Source of the DNA: JAIQFL01 sp035295745
GTDB taxonomy: Bacteria; Acidobacteriota; Terriglobia; Bryobacterales; Bryobacteraceae
NCBI GenBank assembly: GCA_035295745.1
Contig: DATGIL010000068.1
Span: 1-11,784 of the forward strand
Reading direction: 5' to 3'
DNA: 11,784 bases
The notes under the pieces are model-generated. The model worked only from the letters and a program-made list of their open reading frames with translations. It had not been told where the DNA came from and searched no databases. This document shows, piece by piece, positions 7,349-11,784 of this stretch. The position numbers were made by a program, and so were the translations under genes. Each line of letters begins with the position of its first letter. Within the stretch, counting starts at the first letter, position 1.

Positions 7349-8749
7349 ATGGGAATCGACAAGATCAAGCACTTCGTTGTCCTTATGCTGGAGAACCGGT
7401 CATTCGATCACATGCTGGGATTCCTGAAATCCCCAAGCTATCCGATCGACGGACTGACCGGAGCAGAAGTAAACCCCGTGGATCCGCACGTCAAACCACC
7501 GGAGCTAGTCCGGGTTTCGAAGGACGCCGCGTACTACGGAGACATCAACAATCCATCGCATAGCATGGTGCCGGGCGCTTTGGCTCAACTCTTCGGAATG
7601 AGCTACGACGAAATCATGAAGATCGATACCTACCCGCACACGCAGCCGGCGAACAACGGCTTCGTTTACGACTACGCGATGCAGAACGATCCTCCGCCTC
7701 CGCCTACCATCGGCCCGAACATCATGAAGTGCTTTTCTCCCGGCGCGCTTCCGGCTCTCGCCGGGCTGGCGAAGCAATTCGCGATTTGCGACCATTGGTT
7801 TTCGTCGGTACCCGGACCGACCTGGCCCAATCGATGGTTTGCGCATGCGGCGTCTTCGGATGGATATTGCGGGGGATCCGCGCGCACGTCGACGATAAAG
7901 ACCATCTATAACCTGTTGAGCGCTGCCGGCCTTTCCTGGATGGTTTATTTCCACGACGTGCCACAGACCCTGTCGCTGCTCGCGCTCTGGGACGACAAGC
8001 CGAACTTCCAATTCATCGACAAGTTCTTGGAAGACGCACAGAGCGGCCACCTGCCGGCGTACTCGTTCATCGAGCCTCGTTATTTCGATATCGATTCACC
8101 TGGACATCGCGCAAACGACCAGCACCCGCCGCACGACGTCCGCTTTGGCGAAGAGTTGATCGCGACCGTCTACAACGCCGTTCGCAGTTCGCCGCAATGG
8201 AATGAGACCGCGCTGGTCATTCTGTATGACGAGCATGGAGGAATGTTCGATCACGCGGCGCCGGGGGTCACTGTCAGCCCGGACGGAAAGACGGGCTCCG
8301 ACGATCTGAACGGCCACTTTATTTCCTTCTTGTTCAACTGTCTCGGCGCGCGCGTGCCCGCGGTGGTTGTCTCTCCCTACATTGCGGCGGGCACGATCTG
8401 CTCAACGGTTTTTGACCACTCGTCGATTCCCGCCACCATAGAGAAGCGCTTTCGACTTCCGCATCTCAGCGCGCGTGACGCTCAGGCAAAAACGTTCGAC
8501 GTACTGTTCACCCTCAACACGCCGCGGACGGATACCCCTTCGAAAATCCTGCCACCGGCTATCCCAAAGCCAGAGCCACCGATGCAGGCGGAACTTTCGG
8601 ATGCTCAGTTCGCGTTGCTCGATCTGGCCGACAGTTTCCCCGGTAGCCACCCGAAGTTGCTGCGGGAGAAAGCGATGAACAGCCGCCGCTCGGAACCGGA
8701 AGCCGGCGCCTACGCAGCCGCGGCAACCCAGCGCTTTCTGGGTCAGTGA
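7349..8749 (+). CDS. Phosphoesterase family protein (phospholipase C / acid phosphatase type)
   Basis: A 466-residue member of the phosphoesterase family that includes bacterial phospholipase C and AcpA-type acid phosphatases; these hydrolyse phosphodiester or phosphomonoester bonds, often in phospholipids. Family signatures are in order: 'HFVVLMLENRSFDHMLGFL' (8-26, metal and nucleophile region), 'DHWFSSVPGPTWPNRWF' (148-164), 'NDQHPPHDVRFGEEL' (256-270) and 'ILYDEHGGMFDH' (291-302, metal-binding Asp/His). The start at ATG 7349 is supported by GGAG (7338-7341) seven bases upstream. The catalytic domain begins almost at residue 1, so there is no Tat or Sec signal, unlike most secreted relatives. 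The C-terminus is Pro-rich and then helical. Substrate cannot be predicted. It is the last gene of the rightward cluster. Confidence 0.92.
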   Translation: MGIDKIKHFVVLMLENRSFDHMLGFLKSPSYPIDGLTGAEVNPVDPHVKPPELVRVSKDAAYYGDINNPSHSMVPGALAQLFGMSYDEIMKIDTYPHTQPANNGFVYDYAMQNDPPPPPTIGPNIMKCFSPGALPALAGLAKQFAICDHWFSSVPGPTWPNRWFAHAASSDGYCGGSARTSTIKTIYNLLSAAGLSWMVYFHDVPQTLSLLALWDDKPNFQFIDKFLEDAQSGHLPAYSFIEPRYFDIDSPGHRANDQHPPHDVRFGEELIATVYNAVRSSPQWNETALVILYDEHGGMFDHAAPGVTVSPDGKTGSDDLNGHFISFLFNCLGARVPAVVVSPYIAAGTICSTVFDHSSIPATIEKRFRLPHLSARDAQAKTFDVLFTLNTPRTDTPSKILPPAIPKPEPPMQAELSDAQFALLDLADSFPGSHPKLLREKAMNSRRSEPEAGAYAAAATQRFLGQ

Positions 8750-9114
8750 AGGAAGGATAGCCGGGCCCACGTGTTTTGTCCGCCTAAAATAAGGTGCATG
8801 CGGGCATTCGCGCTGTCGGCGGAACGGGCTAAGAAGACTATGGGATGGTAGGTCCCTATGTCTTCGGTGGCTAGAGTGTCGCGATCATTATTTCCTGGCC
8901 AGAAAGGGCTTCATGCCTTTGGGCTGCATAGAGCGATCAGCAGAAGTTCCCGTCAGCATCAAAAAGGACCGTGATCCCACGATTCAGCCGGATGGGATCG
9001 CGTGACTTGCAGAGAAATCCAGTTTTGATGAGCTGCGGGCGGATCACGCGCTACTCGGACGGAGCAACCTTAATTAAGGTCGACTATTTGGAACCTTAGA
9101 GCCCACGGGACTTC
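8750..9114. other. Gene-free stretch with stem-loops
   Basis: No gene can be supported. It holds a 10-bp stem with one G-T pair (8970-8979 with 8993-9002, loop 13 bases) and a 14-bp palindrome (ACCTTAATTAAGGT, 9067-9080) about 35 bp beyond the stop of the minus-strand gene that ends at 9115. A 17-codon frame at 8798 is too short to call. A small RNA is possible but nothing proves it. Confidence 0.35.
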
Positions 9115-9468
9115 TTATGCCTGCGCCGCCTTCTGTGCACGATAAGCTTCCCACCGTTTGCGCGTGGCATCGGCGATCCGTGCCTTGCCTTCCGCGCTCA
9201 TCTTGCGCTTAGTGGCCGGCCTTCTTGCCTTATTAGCGCCAGCCCTGCGCTGTTGTTGGGCCGCCGCCATTCTCGCTCGCGTTTCCTCGCTGACGTGTCG
9301 TTTGTCCGCGACCGCACTGCCCGTTGTCGCCATCGACCTGCCCCCTCCTCCACTACCCAATTGCCGACGAATCTCAGCAATGCGTTCATCGACCTTCGTC
9401 AGCTGATGCTGATACCCAACCAAAGCAGCTTCCAACAATTCTCTGTCGCTGTGTCTTGAATAGGCCAT
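9115..9468 (-). CDS. Small basic protein with two NUMOD3-like repeats
   Basis: A 117-residue, strongly basic protein. Residues 5-37 form a probable coiled coil ('ELLEAALVGYQHQLTKVDER'). A Gly/Ser linker (38-50) follows, then two related units: S60-R75 ('SEETRARMAAAQQQRR') and S91-W106 ('SAEGKARIADATRKRW'), joined by a Lys/Arg-rich stretch. The S-E-x-x-[RK]-x-[RK]-[MI] pattern resembles NUMOD3-type DNA-binding motifs found in homing endonucleases and in short stand-alone proteins. A nucleic-acid-binding role is likely; no catalytic domain is present. ATG 9468 has no ribosome binding site but a TATAAT box sits 9 bp upstream, so the mRNA is probably leaderless or nearly so. It is transcribed away from the small membrane genes to its right and does not overlap them. 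Confidence 0.75.
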   Translation of the reverse strand: MAYSRHSDRELLEAALVGYQHQLTKVDERIAEIRRQLGSGGGGRSMATTGSAVADKRHVSEETRARMAAAQQQRRAGANKARRPATKRKMSAEGKARIADATRKRWEAYRAQKAAQA

Positions 9469-9477
9469 TGTGATCTG

Positions 9478-9483
9478 ATTATA
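9478..9483 (-). promoter_or_regulatory. TATAAT box directly before the NUMOD3-like gene
   Basis: A perfect -10 consensus on the minus strand ends 9 bases before the ATG at 9468. Transcription would start within a few bases of the start codon. No good -35 element is found at 16-18 bp. Confidence 0.5.
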
Positions 9484-9668
9484 GGCAGATCAAGTGGAGC
9501 GTCGTCGAAACCACGTTCGGGGAATGCGGCGGCTCGCTCGTGGCAACATTTGAGCCGCGTTATTTACTATTATCGGCAACTGTTTCGCCGTGCTGGCCGA
9601 CTATCGGGCGCCACGGATCCCGTGTAGCACGTCATGCAAAAGACTCACACAACCTGTGTTCTAACTTC

Positions 9669-9908
9669 CTAATTCAGAATGCGTCCTCTATATGCTGTTC
9701 CGGTACGTTCAAAGACAAGCTTGGAGCGAAGCAAGTCTGGCTGCTTCCCCTGTTCGATTCCGCGTTGAAGGGTCTGTCTCAAGACCTCCATAATGTGCTT
9801 TGAAACGACAGTCTTGCGACGCTCGGCACGATTCCAGCGAATCACTATCAACAGGACAAAACCGTTTACCGGCAGCGTGCCAGCGATAATTGGAAAAACT
9901 GGATTCAT
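9669..9908 (-). CDS. Small single-span membrane protein
   Basis: A 79-residue protein from ATG 9908, which has GGAG (9916-9919) seven bases upstream; an in-frame ATG at 9932 is less well supported. The N-terminal 'NPVFPIIAGTLPVNGFVLLIVIRW' is a likely transmembrane helix, followed by a basic, charged cytoplasmic tail ('RAERRKTVVSKHIMEVLRQT') containing 'GIEQGKQPDLL'. That layout resembles small bacterial membrane proteins in which a span is followed by an 'IEKGxPxPxxL'-like segment. Function is unknown. It lies 62 bp downstream of a 43-codon gene of similar layout and may share its transcript. Confidence 0.6.
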   Translation of the reverse strand: MNPVFPIIAGTLPVNGFVLLIVIRWNRAERRKTVVSKHIMEVLRQTLQRGIEQGKQPDLLRSKLVFERTGTAYRGRILN

Positions 9909-9970
9909 AACAAAACTCCAAAATTCAAACAAATAGTGTCGGGCGCCTCAGTGAAACCTCCATCGGCCCA

Positions 9971-10102
9971 CTACCGAAGCGCCAGGATGAGTAACCTTGT
10001 TTTCCGCTCGTAACGAAGCGTTCGCCGACGCCGAGCAACGCAACGGACGAGAATGGTCATGGCAACGGTCAAACTGGGGATCGAGGCAACCAAGAATTCC
10101 AT
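9971..10102 (-). CDS. 43-residue membrane micropeptide
   Basis: A short minus-strand frame from ATG 10102 to the stop at 9971-9973 encodes a hydrophobic N-terminus ('MEFLVASIPSLTVAMTILV') and then an Arg-rich tail ('CVARRRRTLRYERKTR'). The start has a full AAGGAG (10112-10117) nine bases upstream, and an operator-like inverted repeat lies further up. The hydrophobic-then-basic plan matches the next gene (9908-9669), with which it may form an operon. Size alone makes the call uncertain. Confidence 0.45.
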   Translation of the reverse strand: MEFLVASIPSLTVAMTILVRCVARRRRTLRYERKTRLLILALR

Positions 10103-10128
10103 TTGACAAGGCTCCTTATTTCAAACTT

Positions 10129-10134
10129 ATTCTA
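10129..10134 (-). promoter_or_regulatory. Possible -10 box (TAGAAT) of the small membrane operon
   Basis: The minus strand reads GATAGAAT just downstream of the CAGTACTG inverted repeat and 27 bp before the ATG at 10102. It lacks a convincing -35. The same octamer appears before the sigma operon. Confidence 0.3.
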
Positions 10135-10135
10135 T

Positions 10136-10170
10136 CTTCAGTACTGTCGGAATTTCTAGCAGTACTGAAG
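10136..10170. promoter_or_regulatory. 11-bp inverted repeat with CAGTACTG half sites
   Basis: CTTCAGTACTG (10136-10146) and CAGTACTGAAG (10160-10170) are perfect reverse complements with 13 bases between them, and each arm contains the self-complementary octamer CAGTACTG. Further GTACT copies start at 10171 and 10191, giving spacings near 20 bp, or two helical turns. Placement just upstream of a candidate -10 box on the minus strand suggests an operator. There is no T-run, so a terminator is unlikely. Confidence 0.5.
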
Positions 10171-10182
10171 GTACTTTAAGGA

Positions 10183-10476
10183 CGGGGTTAGTACTGGATA
10201 TCGGCTGTCGGCGGCTGGGGTGCGGTGCTGGTTCCCCCTTTCACAAAGGCCGGTGCCGGAGCCGGCGTCGATCACGCTGTGCGCCTTCGCTGCGGTGATG
10301 GTAGGCCGCAATCCGGTTGAGGAAGAGCAAAACAACACGTTCGCTGAAAGGCCAGTAGACTCACGGGGCTAAGCCGAGGTCCGCTTGCCGGAACGCCGGT
10401 CTGCCGACGCGCCTTCCTCCCGAGTCGCCACCTCATCAACCACGTTCAAGCAAATCGCCGGGCTAGTCATAGCACT
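10183..10476. other. Gene-free stretch
   Basis: No supported gene. Open frames here are short and lack ribosome binding sites and family character. A GC-rich triple CCGG run with GCCGG/CCGGC ends lies near 10252-10266. A 33-codon minus-strand frame (10470-10369) starts 6 bp after the stop of the 66-residue gene, but its composition gives no support. Confidence 0.35.
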
Positions 10477-10677
10477 TCACTCTTCGCGGCCGTATTGTGC
10501 TCTTTCGTTGATTCTCTTTCTTCCCGTGGCCAGTTCGCTAAACCTCCTCAGACATTGCAGGTAAGCAAGGCGGTTCTCCTGGCTTGGATCGTCGCGGTAG
10601 CGTCCTCGCAGTGCGTTCAATCTCTCGCGCGACGCATTCTGCACGGCCGCCAAGTTTTCATCTGAGAAATCGACCAT
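10477..10677 (-). CDS. 66-residue hypothetical helical protein
   Basis: A small charged, mostly alpha-helical protein with no membrane span or signal. The sequence is regular ('FSDENLAAVQNASRERLNAL', then 'RYRDDPSQENRLAYLQCLRR', then 'FSELATGRKR') and reads like a genuine short protein with two or three helices, not a shadow frame. Cys43 is its only cysteine. No good ribosome binding site is seen before ATG 10677, where the upstream DNA is T-rich. Function is unknown. Its neighbours give no clear operon partner. Confidence 0.6.
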   Translation of the reverse strand: MVDFSDENLAAVQNASRERLNALRGRYRDDPSQENRLAYLQCLRRFSELATGRKRINERAQYGREE

Positions 10678-10793
10678 GCTAAAAACGTAACCTGAAATCC
10701 GGTCATCGCGAGGTGCTTTGGCGCGGGGAATCGCTCACTAAAATGGGGGTAGCAGAGAAGGTCTAAGAGAGCCTGCTCAACAGCCGTGCTCGA

Positions 10794-10809
10794 TTCGATG
10801 CATATCGAA
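10794..10809. repeat. Inverted repeat TTCGAT-GCAT-ATCGAA upstream of dinB-like gene
   Basis: TTCGAT (10794-10799) and ATCGAA (10804-10809) are perfect reverse complements around GCAT, 72 bp before the DinB-like gene start. It could be a regulator site for that gene, although no clear promoter can be assigned nearby. Confidence 0.3.
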
Positions 10810-10881
10810 CAAAGGCAAATCGCCTAACGTTCTTGGCCACGCACCGAAATCGGCGAGAATGTTCCTGCTAGCCATCTGCCC

Positions 10882-11517
10882 ATGCAACCCCACCCAGTGT
10901 CCGCAGAGGCTCCGAAGGAGAATTGCGATACGCGGGAATGGATGGTCAGGACTGCCGAAGGTTATGATGCTGCTATGGATGCCCAACGAGCCTTGCTGAA
11001 ACATTTTCTTGCAACGATCGCTTATCGCACTCAGAAGGCACTGAAAAGAGCACCTGATTCGTTCGCCGACTTCCGGGCCGGTGCCAATCTGCGCACACCG
11101 CACGAGATAATCTGGCACATGACGGGCGTACTCGGTTATGCCCGCACCTTTTTCCAGGCTGGAGTCTGGCAGCCCGACTGCCTGGATGACTTCAATGATG
11201 AGGTCGGCCGCTTTCATCTAGTGCTGCAAGACCTCGGCACTCTACTGGAGCGAGAAACTCCGCGCAACGGAATTTCCCCGGAGCAATTGATGCAGGGGCC
11301 ATTAGCAGACGCAATGACCCACGTCGGTCAGCTGGCGATGCTACGCCGGTTTGCGGGATCGCCTGTGTCTTCTGAAAATTTCGTCTACGCGACGATTCTC
11401 GCCAGTAACCTCGGTCCAGATCAAGCGATGCCAGCAGCACCTGATCCTTCCTGGAATCCGGAGTTGCCGCCACCGGTGCCCGGCGTAGGATTGCCTGAGG
11501 ATTGGTATCAGAAATGA
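10882..11517 (+). CDS. DinB-like (four-helix bundle) family protein
   Basis: A 211-residue protein of the DinB/YfiT-like superfamily of metal-binding four-helix bundles. Diagnostic pieces are 'TPHEIIWHMTGVLGYARTFF' (72-91) and 'DAMTHVGQLAMLRRFAGSPV' (143-162); His79 and His147 are the likely metal ligands, with a third His (41 or 112) needed. Members act in thiol transfer or stress responses, but many, including this type, have no known reaction. ATG 10882 has no ribosome binding site; ATG 10942 is an in-frame alternative that keeps the conserved 'MVRTAEGYDAAMDAQ' start. The protein is soluble and stands alone, with 204 bp before it and a likely group II intron boundary about 145 bp after it. 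Confidence 0.85.
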   Translation: MQPHPVSAEAPKENCDTREWMVRTAEGYDAAMDAQRALLKHFLATIAYRTQKALKRAPDSFADFRAGANLRTPHEIIWHMTGVLGYARTFFQAGVWQPDCLDDFNDEVGRFHLVLQDLGTLLERETPRNGISPEQLMQGPLADAMTHVGQLAMLRRFAGSPVSSENFVYATILASNLGPDQAMPAAPDPSWNPELPPPVPGVGLPEDWYQK

Positions 11518-11662
11518 GGGAGGCTGCCGATCGCTATGCACAGTCCTCGGAAACGCCGATGGAGCGAGCAAAACGAAAGGCTCAGCACTATGCACATAAC
11601 CTGCCTTAGTACTTGGTTTCAGAAGTCCGCCGGCATCTCGCCAGATCGCTTGCTGACGCGCG

Positions 11663-11784
11663 GTGCGCCAGGATAAGCCTGGCTTGATCTTGTGGGATGT
11701 AAGGAGCCCACCATGTAAATTGCTCGTTCGAACATGTAGCGACCTGAGCAGGACACGGCGAAAGACCGTGGGCTGAAGCCTCAG
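11663..11784 (+). mobile_element. 5' end of a group II intron, cut by window edge
   Basis: Starting at GTGCG (11663), the typical first bases of group II introns, the DNA is packed with short stems: GCCAGG/CCTGGC around ATAAG, GTGGG/CCCAC, TGCTC/GAGCA and CACGG/CCGTG. The order and spacing, with 'GGATGTAAGGAGCCCACC' and 'GAACATGTAGCGACCTGAGC', match my memory of the start of domain I in bacterial group II introns. The maturase/reverse-transcriptase gene and 3' end would lie beyond the window. Class and exon-binding sites were not determined. Confidence 0.6.

Noticed and set aside
8798..8851. 17-codon frame with AAGG upstream after the phosphoesterase gene
   Set aside because: Too short and without supporting context; likely chance.
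9997..10179. 60-codon plus-strand frame
   Set aside because: No ribosome binding site, and it lies opposite the better supported 43-codon membrane gene.
10369..10470. 33-codon frame just after the 66-residue gene
   Set aside because: Close spacing suggests coupling, but there is only a weak ribosome binding site and no recognisable sequence character.

Overview
The window is high-GC bacterial DNA with closely packed genes. Gene content suggests Acidobacteriota of the Solibacter/Bryobacter kind: an ECF sigma factor followed by a zinc-finger/TPR/CHAT fusion, a DinB-like protein of the 'IIWHMTGVLGYA' type, and several small basic or single-span proteins. This assignment is inference from protein style; no rRNA or other marker is present.

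Left part (1-5099, minus strand). The 5' end of a gene leaves through the left edge, and an almost perfect 28-bp palindrome lies over its likely promoter. About 390 bp without a convincing gene follow. Next comes a three-gene operon read leftward: an ECF sigma factor (5099-4455), a 1028-residue protein joining an anti-sigma zinc finger, a membrane span, TPR-like repeats and a C-terminal CHAT protease domain (4429-1343), and an unrecognised His-rich protein (1334-441). Spacings are 25 and 8 bp, with strong ribosome binding sites.

Middle part (5250-8749, plus strand). Diverging from the sigma gene are a disrupted beta-propeller-like gene (5250-5893), a 423-residue protein that may be a TULIP-type lipid-binding protein (6009-7280), and a phosphoesterase/phospholipase C family enzyme (7349-8749). 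The last two lack visible export signals, which is unusual for phospholipase C relatives.

Right part (8750-11784). This is a loose region of small genes: a basic protein with two NUMOD3-like repeats (minus, with a TATAAT box 9 bp from its ATG), two short single-span membrane proteins (minus) below an inverted-repeat operator candidate, a 66-residue helical protein (minus), and a DinB-like protein (plus). The window ends inside what looks like the 5' end of a group II intron, beginning with GTGCG at 11663.

Most interesting idea: the sigma/CHAT operon looks like a self-contained protease-gated transcription switch. The anti-sigma element and the caspase-like protease are on one chain, the sigma factor is encoded just upstream, and the tightly coupled third gene may encode a substrate or effector. 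The divergent lipid-related genes are possible regulon members. This echoes the TPR-CHAT/ECF sigma pairing of type III-E CRISPR loci, but no CRISPR array or cas gene is visible here.
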